From Sphingomonas sp. 3P27F8 (lineage in GTDB: Bacteria > Pseudomonadota > Alphaproteobacteria > Sphingomonadales > Sphingomonadaceae), in contig NZ_SCNL01000018.1 in assembly GCF_005502745.1 (NCBI RefSeq), forward strand, positions 1-64,000: a stretch of DNA of 64,000 bases, written 5' to 3'. The notes beneath the pieces were generated by a model that was not told the DNA's origin, ran no database searches, and saw only the letters and a list, made by a program, of their open reading frames with translations. Positions 8,930 to 17,286 of the stretch are shown piece by piece; position 1 is the first letter of the stretch; each line of letters opens with the position of its first letter. The position numbers and the translations under genes were made by a program.

Positions 8930-9340
8930 CTATTTCCGCAGCATCTGAAGCGAGGCGAAGCAGGTGAACCCGGCCGTCCCGCGCTGCAACCGGCCGACAT
9001 ATTTCAGATAGGCGCGGCTGCGCTCGTAATCGACGCCGGGCAGGTTACCGCCCGTCGCCATCGCCCGGCGCACATCCTCGCCATTCAGCGGGCGCACCGG
9101 CGGGGCGAAGGCGTTCTTCGTGCCGGCCGCGACGACATTGCCGTTCGCATCGATGAAGCCGCCCGCGCGCGACGGATCCGGCACGGGTATCTCGCAGTTG
9201 AGCACCGATCCCGCCGTCTGCGCCAGTGCGGGGCGGATCGACACCACCGCCGCCGCGCCGGCCGCACCGAGCATCAGCGCGCGGCGGCGCGTGGCGCCCT
9301 CGATGCGCTTTTCCCCGCCGATCTCGTTTTCGTCGCTCAT
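8930..9340 (-). CDS. Tat-exported small protein, first gene of the HPr-rel-A operon
   Basis: Encodes 136 residues. A twin-arginine signal is visible: TRRRALMLGAAGAAAVVS (about residues 17-34), then an AxA-like site near ALAQ. The mature part (about 95 residues) has one Cys near its start and one close to the C terminus, many Gly/Pro and no recognised domain. Only 7 bp separate it from the PqqD-like gene, so it heads the operon. Export through Tat implies folding or modification in the cytoplasm, which would make it a plausible substrate of the neighbouring enzymes. That link is inference. Confidence 0.72.
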   Translation of the reverse strand: MSDENEIGGEKRIEGATRRRALMLGAAGAAAVVSIRPALAQTAGSVLNCEIPVPDPSRAGGFIDANGNVVAAGTKNAFAPPVRPLNGEDVRRAMATGGNLPGVDYERSRAYLKYVGRLQRGTAGFTCFASLQMLRK

Positions 9341-9491
9341 TGCGCTCCTGTCGCTCTTCGCACTTCCACAATCGGGCCGTCGAGACAAGCCGGCGCGACG
9401 AAGCGTATCGCACCGGGACGTTTCGATCCCCTTTATGCCGCGCCGTTTTGGGTGGGTGCGTGCATCCCGGCGATCGGCTAAAGCCGCGCCC

Positions 9492-10718
9492 GTGCTGGAA
9501 GGAATCACGCCTCGCGGCTGGCTGGCGGCCGTCATCGTCGCGGTGACGGCGGTCGTCACCTGGTCGCTGTCGGGAGACTGGCAGGTCGGCATGGTCACGC
9601 TCGCCGGGGGGCTGGTGGCGTTGCTCGCCTCGTCGCAGATGCGGGAGGAGCGGCAGGCCGAGGCTGCCGCGCTGGCGCGCGACACCGCCGTCCCCGGCCC
9701 CGCGATCGAGGTGGCGATCGATGCGATCCTCGAGCCGGTACTGCTGGTGGAAGGCACGCGGGTGATGCTCGCCAATCGCGCCGCGCGCACGCTGCTGGGC
9801 GAGCATGTCGCGGGGGAGGACGTGCGCACCGCGATCCGGCATCCCGCCGCCGCCGCGCATCTGGCCCAGTCGCGCGATGACGAGGCGCTCCCGCCGATCG
9901 ATCTTGTCGGGCTTGGCGCGCTCAACCAGCGCTGGGAATTGCGCGCCAATGCGATCGGGGGCAACCGCCGCCTCGTCCATCTGCTCGATCGCACCGATGC
10001 CCATGCCGCCGAGAAGATGCGCGTCGATTTCGTCGCCAATGCCAGCCACGAGCTGCGCACGCCGCTCGCCTCGATCCTCGGCTATGTCGAAACGCTGGCG
10101 GACGAGGCGGGCGAGGATCCCGAGATCCGCGCGCGATTCCTGCGCATCGTGCTGGATGAGGCGCGGCGGATGGACCGGCTGGTCGGCGATCTGATGAGCC
10201 TGTCGCGGATCGAGGCGGACAAATTCCGCCAGCCTTCGGATTCGATCGAGTTCGGCCAGCTGATCCGCGATGTCGCCGATACGCTGGCGGCGGCGCACGA
10301 CGGGCGCGGGCGCGATATCTCGCTTCACGTAACGCCAGGGTTGCCGATGGTGACGGGGGATGCGGTCCAGCTTTCGCAGCTTCTCCACAATCTGATCGGC
10401 AACGCGATGAAATACGGCCGGGCCGGAACGCCGATCCGCGTGGAAGCGGCGCCGGCCGGGCGCGGAATGATCCGCCTGGTGGTGGCGGACCGCGGCGAGG
10501 GCATCCCGCCGGAGCATCTGCCGCGCCTCACCGAACGCTTCTATCGGGTCGATGCGGGGCGCAGCCGCTCGCTCGGCGGCACCGGGCTGGGGCTCGCCAT
10601 CGTCAAGCATATCGTGGAGCGGCATCGCGGCCGCTTCGACATCGCCAGCACCGTCGGCGAAGGTACGCGCGTCACGGTGATGCTGCGCGCCGCCGACGCC
10701 GCTGTCATATTGGCGTAA
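9492..10718 (+). CDS. phoR: Phosphate regulon sensor histidine kinase PhoR
   Basis: Encodes about 408 residues. One or two N-terminal membrane helices (about 10-45) are followed by a PAS-like region, then the HisKA domain with the phosphorylated His in FVANASHELRTPLAS, and a HATPase with N (LIGNAMKYG), G1 (DRGEGIP) and G2 (GGTGLGLAIVKH) boxes. It should phosphorylate PhoB when phosphate is scarce, controlled by PstSCAB-PhoU encoded downstream. The start is uncertain: GTG at 9492 is used here, and an in-frame ATG at 9435 would add 19 basic residues. It is transcribed divergently from the HPr-rel-A operon. Confidence 0.88.
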   Translation: MLEGITPRGWLAAVIVAVTAVVTWSLSGDWQVGMVTLAGGLVALLASSQMREERQAEAAALARDTAVPGPAIEVAIDAILEPVLLVEGTRVMLANRAARTLLGEHVAGEDVRTAIRHPAAAAHLAQSRDDEALPPIDLVGLGALNQRWELRANAIGGNRRLVHLLDRTDAHAAEKMRVDFVANASHELRTPLASILGYVETLADEAGEDPEIRARFLRIVLDEARRMDRLVGDLMSLSRIEADKFRQPSDSIEFGQLIRDVADTLAAAHDGRGRDISLHVTPGLPMVTGDAVQLSQLLHNLIGNAMKYGRAGTPIRVEAAPAGRGMIRLVVADRGEGIPPEHLPRLTERFYRVDAGRSRSLGGTGLGLAIVKHIVERHRGRFDIASTVGEGTRVTVMLRAADAAVILA

Positions 10719-10733
10719 ACTTAATGTCACACG
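10702..10733 (+). promoter_or_regulatory. Candidate Pho box upstream of pstS
   Basis: TGTCA occurs at 10703-10707 and again at 10725-10729. The spacing is 22 bp, twice the 11-bp Pho-box period, and a degenerate CGTAAA unit sits midway. It overlaps the phoR stop codon and lies about 50 bp before pstS, where a PhoB-activated promoter is expected. Confidence 0.6.
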
Positions 10734-10779
10734 GCGGCGACGGGAAAGAACGCCGCCGTCCGGGGCGGTTGGGGTTTTG

Positions 10780-11829
10780 ATGATTCGGCGCGTCGCACTG
10801 CTTGCCGCACTGTCGCTGTCGCTTGCCGCCTGTCACGATCAGGCGGCGGGCGGCGGGGCCGGCGCGCGCGCGCAGATCAAGGCGGTGGGATCATCGACCG
10901 TCTATCCCTTCACCACGATCGTCGCGGAACAGTTCCTCGCGAATACGCCTGACGCCAAGCCGCCGGTGATCGAATCCACCGGCACCGGCGCGGGGATGAA
11001 GCTGTTCTGCGCCGGGATCGGCGCGGCCCATCCCGATATCGAGGATGCCTCGCGCCGGATGAAGCGCGCGGAATATCAGGGCTGCGCCCGCAACGGCGCC
11101 GGCGAACTGATCGAGATACAGATCGGCATCGACGGCATCGCCTTCGCCGAATCGCGGCGCGGCGCGAAAATGGCGCTCACGCCCGCCGATCTGTATCGCG
11201 CGATCGCCGCGACACCGGGCGGGCGGCCCAACAGCGCGCGCACCTGGCGCGATGTGAACCCGGCGCTGCCCGACACGCCGATACGGGTTTACGGGCCGCC
11301 ATCGACCAGCGGCACCCGCGACGCGCTGGCGGAGCTTATCCTGGCGCGCGGCTGCGAGGCGGTCGATCCGCGCGCTGCGTCGCTGCGGGAGAACGACCCC
11401 GCCGCGTTCGCCGTCCTGTGCCAGCGAATCCGCGAGGACGGCGCCTATATCGACGCGGGCGAGAACGACAATCTCATCGTCCAGAAGCTGTCCGCAAACC
11501 CCGATGCGATCGGCGTTTTCGGCTACAGCTATCTGGAGGAAAACGCCGGCACGGTGGTCGGCGTGCCGATCGCGGGGGTCGCGCCAAGCTACGCCACGAT
11601 CGCCGACGGCAGTTATCCCGGTGCGCGACCGCTCTACATCTATGTGAAGAAGGCGCATCTCTCCGCGGTGCCGGGGCTCCGGTCGTTTCTGGCGCAATAT
11701 GCCAGGCTGTGGGGCGCCGGTGGCCCGCTCGTCCGGCGCGGGCTTATCGCATCGCCGGCAGCGGTGCAGGCGCGATCGGCCGCGATCATTCGCACGTTGA
11801 CACCGCTTGATCCGCGAGAGCTGAAATGA
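10780..11829 (+). CDS. pstS: Phosphate ABC transporter substrate-binding lipoprotein PstS
   Basis: Encodes 349 residues. The signal peptide ends in a lipobox LSLAAC (Cys near residue 19), so the protein is probably membrane-anchored on the periplasmic side. The phosphate-binding segments GSSTVYPFT (about 38-46), ESTGTGAGM and STSGTRDA are conserved. It captures phosphate for PstCA. The ATG at 10780 follows a GGGG-rich Shine-Dalgarno region; TTG at 10777 is possible but less likely. It is the first gene after the candidate Pho box. Confidence 0.93.
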   Translation: MIRRVALLAALSLSLAACHDQAAGGGAGARAQIKAVGSSTVYPFTTIVAEQFLANTPDAKPPVIESTGTGAGMKLFCAGIGAAHPDIEDASRRMKRAEYQGCARNGAGELIEIQIGIDGIAFAESRRGAKMALTPADLYRAIAATPGGRPNSARTWRDVNPALPDTPIRVYGPPSTSGTRDALAELILARGCEAVDPRAASLRENDPAAFAVLCQRIREDGAYIDAGENDNLIVQKLSANPDAIGVFGYSYLEENAGTVVGVPIAGVAPSYATIADGSYPGARPLYIYVKKAHLSAVPGLRSFLAQYARLWGAGGPLVRRGLIASPAAVQARSAAIIRTLTPLDPRELK

Positions 11830-11845
11830 TGCGGGGCGCTGCCTT

Positions 11846-13222
11846 GTGTCGCCGCTAGCGCTGCTGTTCCTGATCGCCGCGCTCGGCGCGGTCGGCTGGT
11901 TCACGTCGCGCGCCCGCGCCGTGCGGTTCCGGCTGGCTACGCCCGGGCGGTTCAGTTCGCTGCCGGGCCATCATGCGGCATATGTCGCGCTGTGGACGAT
12001 CGGGCCGCCGCTGCTGTTCCTGCTCGTCTGGCGCTTCGTGTCGCCCGCCCTGGTGACGGATGCGGTGCTCGCGACCCCGGCGGCAGGCGCGCTACCGCCG
12101 CACGGCTTCGAGCGCGCGTCGATCCTGTCCGAAGCACGCGATCTGGCCCGCGGCCAGGCATATGGCGCGTTTCACACCCTCTCCACGACGCTCGCTCCCG
12201 CCTATGCCGCCGCCCAGAAACGCTATGATCTGATCGCGGCGGCGGTCGCGCTGCTGCTGGCCATCGGCACCGGCGTTGTCGCCTTCCTGCGCGTCGCGCC
12301 GCGCTTTTCGGCGCGGACGCAGCTGGAGCGGCTGGTGATGGGGTTGCTGCTCGCCGCCTCGCTGATCGCGATCCTGACGACGACGGGGATCGTGGCGAGC
12401 CTCCTGATCGAGAGCGCGCGCTTCTTCTCGATCGTGCCCCTCACCGATTTCCTGTTCGGCACGCACTGGTCGCCGCAGGTGATCGATCCGCGCGATCCGG
12501 GCGCGTCGCTGGGCGCGGTGCCGCTGTTCTGGGGCACGTTCTTCATCGGCGCGGTGATCGCGATGATCGTCGCGATCCCGTTCGGGCTGATGAGCGCGAT
12601 CTATCTCACGCAATATGCGCGCCCCGGCACGCGGCGCTGGGTGAAGCCGATGCTGGAGATTCTCGCCGGCGTTCCCACGATCGTCTACGGTTATTTCGCC
12701 GCGCTCACCGTCGCGCCGGCCGTGCGCAACCTTGGCGTATCGCTGGGGATCGCCTCGGCCTCATCCGAAAGCGCGCTCGCCGCGGGGCTGGTGATGGGCG
12801 TGATGATCATCCCGTTCGTATCCTCGCTCGCCGATGATTCGCTGGCCGCCGTCCCCTCGTCGATGCGCGACGCGAGCCTGGCGCTCGGCGCCACGCCATC
12901 CGAAACGATCCGCCAGGTGCTGCTGCCTGCCGCGCTTCCGGGTGTCGTCGGCGGCGTGCTGCTCGCGATCAGCCGCGCGATCGGGGAGACGATGATCGTG
13001 GTGATGGCCGCGTCCGGCGTCGCCAGCCTCACGCTCGATCCGTTCGCCAGCACCACCACCGTGACCAAGCAGATCGTCGACCTGCTGACCGGGGAGGCCG
13101 AATTCGACAGCGCCAAGACGCTGGCCGCCTTCGCGCTCGGGCTGACGTTGTTCATCGTCACACTGCTGTTCAACATCGTCGCGCTGGTGATCGTGAAGCG
13201 CTATCGGGAGGCGTATGAGTAA
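11846..13222 (+). CDS. pstC: Phosphate ABC transporter permease PstC
   Basis: Encodes 458 residues, longer than the roughly 320-residue enterobacterial PstC. An N-terminal extension has additional helices (about 1-165), as in other alphaproteobacteria. The permease core from about residue 225 has membrane helices and the EAA-type loop (RDASLALGATPSETIRQVLLPAALPG). It forms the inner-membrane channel with PstA. Translation probably starts at GTG 11846, 17 bp after pstS; no ATG fits the frame. Its end overlaps pstA by 8 bp. Confidence 0.92.
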   Translation: MSPLALLFLIAALGAVGWFTSRARAVRFRLATPGRFSSLPGHHAAYVALWTIGPPLLFLLVWRFVSPALVTDAVLATPAAGALPPHGFERASILSEARDLARGQAYGAFHTLSTTLAPAYAAAQKRYDLIAAAVALLLAIGTGVVAFLRVAPRFSARTQLERLVMGLLLAASLIAILTTTGIVASLLIESARFFSIVPLTDFLFGTHWSPQVIDPRDPGASLGAVPLFWGTFFIGAVIAMIVAIPFGLMSAIYLTQYARPGTRRWVKPMLEILAGVPTIVYGYFAALTVAPAVRNLGVSLGIASASSESALAAGLVMGVMIIPFVSSLADDSLAAVPSSMRDASLALGATPSETIRQVLLPAALPGVVGGVLLAISRAIGETMIVVMAASGVASLTLDPFASTTTVTKQIVDLLTGEAEFDSAKTLAAFALGLTLFIVTLLFNIVALVIVKRYREAYE

Positions 13223-14474
13223 GGCGCCGCCCGCCGCGCCGACCGACTGGTCGGGCGCCCCGATGCAGCGCCGCATCGCCCGCCGCTATCGCGCGGAGCG
13301 CCGTTTCCGGCTGCTGGGGCTTGCGGCGATCGGGGTGTCGGCGGCGTTCCTGGTCTTTCTGCTCGGATCGATGCTGACGCGTGGCATCGGCGGGTTCACC
13401 GAAACGCGGATCGCCCTGCCGCTCGATCTGCGCTCCGCCAACCTGGCGATCGATCCCGCGCGCCTGCGCGGGCGCGGCGCGGATCTCGCGCTCACCGGCG
13501 CGGGCCTCGAAAGCGCGGTGGATGCCGCCGCCAATGCCGCCTGGCCGAAGCTTGGCGGTGCCGAATTGCTCTCGGACGGCGCGTGGCTTCGCGTGCGCGA
13601 TGCGGTGAAGGCCGATCCGTCGCTGCTCTCGCGCCGGGCGACGCTGGAGGTGCCGGTCGCCAGCGCGATCGACATCGCCTCCAAGGGCAGCGGCACCGCC
13701 GCCGCGGAAGCGACCGTCGCCGCGCTGGGCGATCAGCTGTCGCGCGGATTCAACCGCGATTTCCTCACCGCATCCGATTCCACCGATCCCACCCGCGTCG
13801 GCATCTGGGGGGCGCTCAAGGGATCGCTGATGACGATGTTCGTCACCATCGTCCTCTCCTTCCCGGTCGGCGTGCTGGCGGCGCTCTATCTGGAGGAATA
13901 TGCGCCGCGTAACCGCTGGACCGACCTGATCGAGGTTTCGATCAACAATCTCGCGGCGGTTCCCTCGATCATCTTCGGTCTGCTCGGGCTCGCGGTGTTC
14001 CTCGGCACGTTCGGGCTGCCCCGTTCCGCCGCGATCGTCGGCGGCCTGACGCTCGCGCTGATGACCATGCCGGTGATCGTCATCGCCGGGCGCAACGCGA
14101 TCAAGGCGGTGCCGCCGTCGATCCGCGATGCGGCGCTCGGCGTGGGGGCGTCGCCGGTGCAGGTGGTGTTCCACCATGTGCTCCCGCTCGCGCTGCCCGG
14201 CATCCTGACCGGCACGATCATCGGCACCGCGCGTGCCTTGGGGGAAACGGCGCCGCTGCTGATGATCGGGATGCGCGCCTTCATCGCCGCACCGCCGGAC
14301 AAGCTCACCGATCCGGCCACAGTGCTGCCCGTCCAGGTGTTCCTGTGGTCTGACGAGGTGAACCGCGGCTTCGTGGAGAAAACCTCCGCCGCGATCGTCG
14401 TCCTGCTCGTGCTGCTGCTCGCCATGAACAGCCTCGCCATCTACCTCCGCAACAGATTCGAGACCCGCTGGTGA
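13215..14474 (+). CDS. pstA: Phosphate ABC transporter permease PstA
   Basis: Encodes 419 residues. A DUF3333-type N-terminal region (residues about 10-170, one membrane helix plus a periplasmic part) precedes the conserved permease domain. The EAA loop is [26 protein letters not shown]. It pairs with PstC. It starts 8 bp inside pstC, and its stop overlaps the pstB start (TGATG), so the transporter genes are translationally coupled. Confidence 0.93.
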   Translation: MSKAPPAAPTDWSGAPMQRRIARRYRAERRFRLLGLAAIGVSAAFLVFLLGSMLTRGIGGFTETRIALPLDLRSANLAIDPARLRGRGADLALTGAGLESAVDAAANAAWPKLGGAELLSDGAWLRVRDAVKADPSLLSRRATLEVPVASAIDIASKGSGTAAAEATVAALGDQLSRGFNRDFLTASDSTDPTRVGIWGALKGSLMTMFVTIVLSFPVGVLAALYLEEYAPRNRWTDLIEVSINNLAAVPSIIFGLLGLAVFLGTFGLPRSAAIVGGLTLALMTMPVIVIAGRNAIKAVPPSIRDAALGVGASPVQVVFHHVLPLALPGILTGTIIGTARALGETAPLLMIGMRAFIAAPPDKLTDPATVLPVQVFLWSDEVNRGFVEKTSAAIVVLLVLLLAMNSLAIYLRNRFETRW

Positions 14475-15244
14475 TGCGCGACGATAAGCCGCCGAAGATG
14501 ACCGCCCGTCACGTCAACGTGTCCTATGGCGACAATAACGCGATCGACGATGTTTCGATCGACGTGCCGCAGGATGACGTGACAGCGTTCATCGGCCCGT
14601 CCGGCTGCGGCAAATCGACCTTTCTGCGCACGCTGAACCGGATGAACGACACGGTCGCGTCCGCGCGCATCACTGGCGAGATCCGGCTGGACGGCGAGGA
14701 TATCTACGCCCGCGAGATGGACGTGGTGCAGCTTCGTGCGCGCGTCGGCATGGTGTTCCAGAAGCCGAACCCGTTTCCGAAATCGATCTACGAGAACGTC
14801 GCTTACGGCCCGCGCATTCACGGATTGAGCAAGGGCCGATCCGATCTGGACCGGATCGTGGAGGAGTCGCTCGTCCGCGCCGGCCTGTGGCATGAGGTCA
14901 AGGACCGGCTGGGCGATTCGGGCACGGTGCTCTCCGGCGGCCAGCAGCAGCGCCTGTGCATCGCGCGCGCGATCGCCGTCGAGCCGGAGGTGATCCTGAT
15001 GGACGAGCCGTGCAGCGCGCTCGATCCGATCGCCACCGCGCGTATCGAGGAACTGATCCACGAGCTGCGCGGGCGCTACGCGATCGTGATCGTCACGCAC
15101 AACATGCAGCAGGCCGCGCGCGTCAGTCAGAAGACCGCGTTCTTCCACCTCGGCCAGCTTGTCGAATATGGCGACACGTCGGACATCTTCACCAATCCGC
15201 GTGAAGAGCGCACCAAAGACTATATCACCGGCCGGTACGGCTGA
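14474..15244 (+). CDS. pstB: Phosphate ABC transporter ATP-binding protein PstB
   Basis: Encodes 256 residues of the cytosolic ATPase driving PstCA. Walker [10 protein letters not shown] (about residues 38-46), the Q loop near [10 protein letters not shown], the ABC signature LSGGQQQR and Walker B VILMDEP with the D loop SALDPI are all intact, as is the switch His in IVTHNMQQA. The ATG at 14474 overlaps the pstA stop; GTG at 14471 would add one residue. Besides transport, PstB relays the phosphate signal to PhoR via PhoU. Confidence 0.96.
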   Translation: MRDDKPPKMTARHVNVSYGDNNAIDDVSIDVPQDDVTAFIGPSGCGKSTFLRTLNRMNDTVASARITGEIRLDGEDIYAREMDVVQLRARVGMVFQKPNPFPKSIYENVAYGPRIHGLSKGRSDLDRIVEESLVRAGLWHEVKDRLGDSGTVLSGGQQQRLCIARAIAVEPEVILMDEPCSALDPIATARIEELIHELRGRYAIVIVTHNMQQAARVSQKTAFFHLGQLVEYGDTSDIFTNPREERTKDYITGRYG

Positions 15245-15255
15245 GGGAAACCGCG

Positions 15256-15942
15256 ATGGCAACCGGACAAGAACATACCGTCAAGGCCTTCGATCAGGAT
15301 ATCGGCCAGCTTCGCGGGCTGATCGGGGAGATGGGCGGCCTGGCGGAACATGCCATCGCGGATGCGATCGCGGCGCTGCAACGCGGCGATCTTGCACTGG
15401 CGGGTCAGGTGCGTGAGCGCGACAAGGCGCTGGATGCGCTGGAGGTCGAGGTGGAGCGCACCGCGGTGCGGATCATCGCGCTGCGCGCCCCGATGGCGAA
15501 CGATCTGCGCGAGGTGGTCGCCGCGCTCAAGATCGCCGGTGTGGTCGAGCGGATCGGCGATTATGCCAAGAACATCGCCAAGCGCATCCCGATGATCGAA
15601 AGCGGGAGCCGGATCGAGCCGATCTCCACCCTGCCCGCGATGGCGAAGATGGCCTCCGGCATGGTGCACGACGTGCTCGACGCCTTCGCCGCGCGCGATG
15701 CGGAGGCGGCGCTGGAGATCTGCGCGCGCGACGATGCGCTCGACGATTTCTACGACAGCATCTTCCGCACGCTCGTCACCTACATGGTCGAAAATCCCAA
15801 GACGATCAGCCAGGTCGCGCATCTGCTGTTCGTCGCCAAGAACCTGGAACGGATCGGCGATCACGCGACCAACGTCGCCGAGATGGTTTATTTTGCCGCC
15901 ACCGGCACCCGGCTTGCCGATCGAGAGAAGGTGAACAACTGA
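15256..15942 (+). CDS. phoU: Phosphate signalling protein PhoU
   Basis: Encodes 228 residues of the all-helical PhoU, two related three-helix bundles. Metal-binding-type motifs are E/DxxxD: ERIGDYAKN (about residues 98-106) in the first half and ERIGDHATN (about 197-205) in the second. PhoU holds PhoR in phosphatase mode when phosphate is plentiful and restrains the Pst transporter. It lies 11 bp after pstB, and its stop overlaps the phoB start by one base. Confidence 0.94.
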   Translation: MATGQEHTVKAFDQDIGQLRGLIGEMGGLAEHAIADAIAALQRGDLALAGQVRERDKALDALEVEVERTAVRIIALRAPMANDLREVVAALKIAGVVERIGDYAKNIAKRIPMIESGSRIEPISTLPAMAKMASGMVHDVLDAFAARDAEAALEICARDDALDDFYDSIFRTLVTYMVENPKTISQVAHLLFVAKNLERIGDHATNVAEMVYFAATGTRLADREKVNN

Positions 15943-16634
15943 TGGCCCGCGCCCGTATGCTCCTGGTCGAGGATGATGCCAGCCTCGCGGAATTGTTGAT
16001 CTGGCATTTCAAGCGCGAGGATTTCGACGTCGCGCATACGATCGACGGCGAAGAAGCGCTGTTGATGGCGAAGGAGCAGGTCCCGGATATCGTGCTGCTC
16101 GACTGGATGGTCGAGGGCATTTCCGGGATCGAGGTTTGCCGTCGTCTGCGCCGCGCCGCCGAAACCCAGAACGTGCCGATCATCATGCTCACCGCGCGCG
16201 GCGAGGAGGAGGATCGCGTCCGCGGGCTGGAAACGGGCGCGGACGATTATGTCACCAAGCCCTTCTCGCCGCGCGAGCTGGTGGCGCGCGTCGGTGCGGT
16301 GCTGCGGCGCGTGCGGCCGGGCCTGGCGGGGGAGGCGTTGAGCTATGCCGATCTCGAAATGGATACGGTCGGCCACAAGGTGCGGCGCGGCGGCGAGGTG
16401 ATCCCGCTCGGGCCGACGGAATTCCGCCTGCTCAAGCATTTCCTCGAGCATCCCGGCCATGTCTTCTCGCGCGAACGGCTGCTCGACAGCGTGTGGGGGC
16501 ATGACAGCGATATCGAGAGCCGCACGGTCGACGTGCACATCCGCCGGCTGCGCAAGGCGATCAACGAAGGCGGGCGGCAGGATATCATCCGCACGGTGCG
16601 GTCGGCGGGCTATGCGCTGGACTCCGGCGGATAA
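15942..16634 (+). CDS. phoB: Phosphate regulon response regulator PhoB
   Basis: Encodes 230 residues. The receiver domain has the acidic pocket EDD (about residues 8-10), the phosphoacceptor Asp in VLLDWMVEG (about 53) and Lys in VTKPFSP. The C-terminal OmpR/PhoB winged helix recognises DNA with SRERLLDSVWGHDSDIESRTVDVHIRRLRK. It should bind Pho boxes such as that at 10702-10733. It is the last gene of phoR-pstSCAB-phoU-phoB and is coupled to phoU by a 1-bp overlap. Confidence 0.95.
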   Translation: MARARMLLVEDDASLAELLIWHFKREDFDVAHTIDGEEALLMAKEQVPDIVLLDWMVEGISGIEVCRRLRRAAETQNVPIIMLTARGEEEDRVRGLETGADDYVTKPFSPRELVARVGAVLRRVRPGLAGEALSYADLEMDTVGHKVRRGGEVIPLGPTEFRLLKHFLEHPGHVFSRERLLDSVWGHDSDIESRTVDVHIRRLRKAINEGGRQDIIRTVRSAGYALDSGG

Positions 16635-16748
16635 ATTTTCCATCCGCTGTCGAACCGCTAGCGAAACGACGGAGCCAAGTTCGCACTCGCGCGTTGGGCG
16701 GGTGCGTATCTAAGACGCGAAGTGCGTTTCCTGACAGGAGAATCCCGC

Positions 16749-17201
16749 ATGAAATCAATCCTTCTGGCAGCCGCAGCGCTGCTCGCCACCCCCGCCATCG
16801 CGCAGGATCAGTCCACGATGGCGCCGGCCCCCGCCGATTCCACCGCCACCGCACCGGCTCAGACCGACGCCAACGCCCCGGCCCAGACCGGCACGACCGC
16901 GCCGGCCCCGATGGGCGGCATGCAGCCCGCCACGCCGGCGATGCAGGGCACGCCCGCACCCGGCTCTAACGTCGTGTTCAAGCCCGCGCCCGATCCCGCG
17001 ACGGCATTCCCCCCGCCCGCCCCGCAGGAGAGCTACCCGATCTGCAAGAAGGGCCAGTTCGACAAGTGCCAGCAGGCCGGCTCGGGTGACGGCCACGTGA
17101 ACAAGGGCGGCGCGGCGCACCATGCGAAGAAGAAGCATGCGCGCAAGGCGGCCGCGGTGAAGAAGACGACCACCACGACCACGACCACGACCACAAAGTA
17201 A
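16749..17201 (+). CDS. Secreted low-complexity protein with Pro/Ala/Thr-rich body and Lys/poly-Thr tail
   Basis: Encodes 150 residues. The signal peptide is clear (about 1-19, ending AIAQ). The following section is rich in Ala, Pro, Thr and Met (about 20-85). A short conserved-looking part contains two Cys (YPICKKGQFDKCQQ, about 105-118). The tail is His/Lys/Ala-rich and ends in ten consecutive Thr and a Lys. I do not recognise a family; the tail resembles histone H1-like or cell-wall-binding tails only in composition. The ATG follows an ACAGGAG Shine-Dalgarno; an in-frame start at 16722 is less likely. The gene stands 114 bp after phoB. Confidence 0.7.
   Translation: MKSILLAAAALLATPAIAQDQSTMAPAPADSTATAPAQTDANAPAQTGTTAPAPMGGMQPATPAMQGTPAPGSNVVFKPAPDPATAFPPPAPQESYPICKKGQFDKCQQAGSGDGHVNKGGAAHHAKKKHARKAAAVKKTTTTTTTTTTK
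17162..17198 (+). repeat. ACGACC-type microsatellite encoding poly-Thr
   Basis: The last 37 coding bases are near-perfect repeats of ACGACC/ACC that encode the run of ten Thr. Such a tract could vary in length by slippage. Confidence 0.7.
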
Positions 17202-17250
17202 GCGGTCGTCGCGCGCGGGCGGTTGCGCCCGTTTGAATGATGAGTATGGG

Positions 17251-17284
17251 AAGGCGCTTCATTCGTTTCGAAGGAGCGCCTTTT
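17251..17284 (+). terminator. Hairpin with T-tract; also contains the ribosome binding site of the next gene
   Basis: Bases 17251-17260 pair with 17273-17282 (ten pairs, one wobble), and an inner stem pairs 17262-17265 with 17269-17272. TTTT follows. It can end transcription of the gene before it. The AAGGAG at 17271-17276 that should serve the ATG at 17287 lies in its 3' arm. Confidence 0.75.
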
Positions 17285-17286
17285 CC

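Noticed and set aside
9045..10730. A 561-codon open frame on the minus strand
   Set aside because: It is antisense to phoR, which has complete kinase motifs. High-GC DNA often leaves such frames open.
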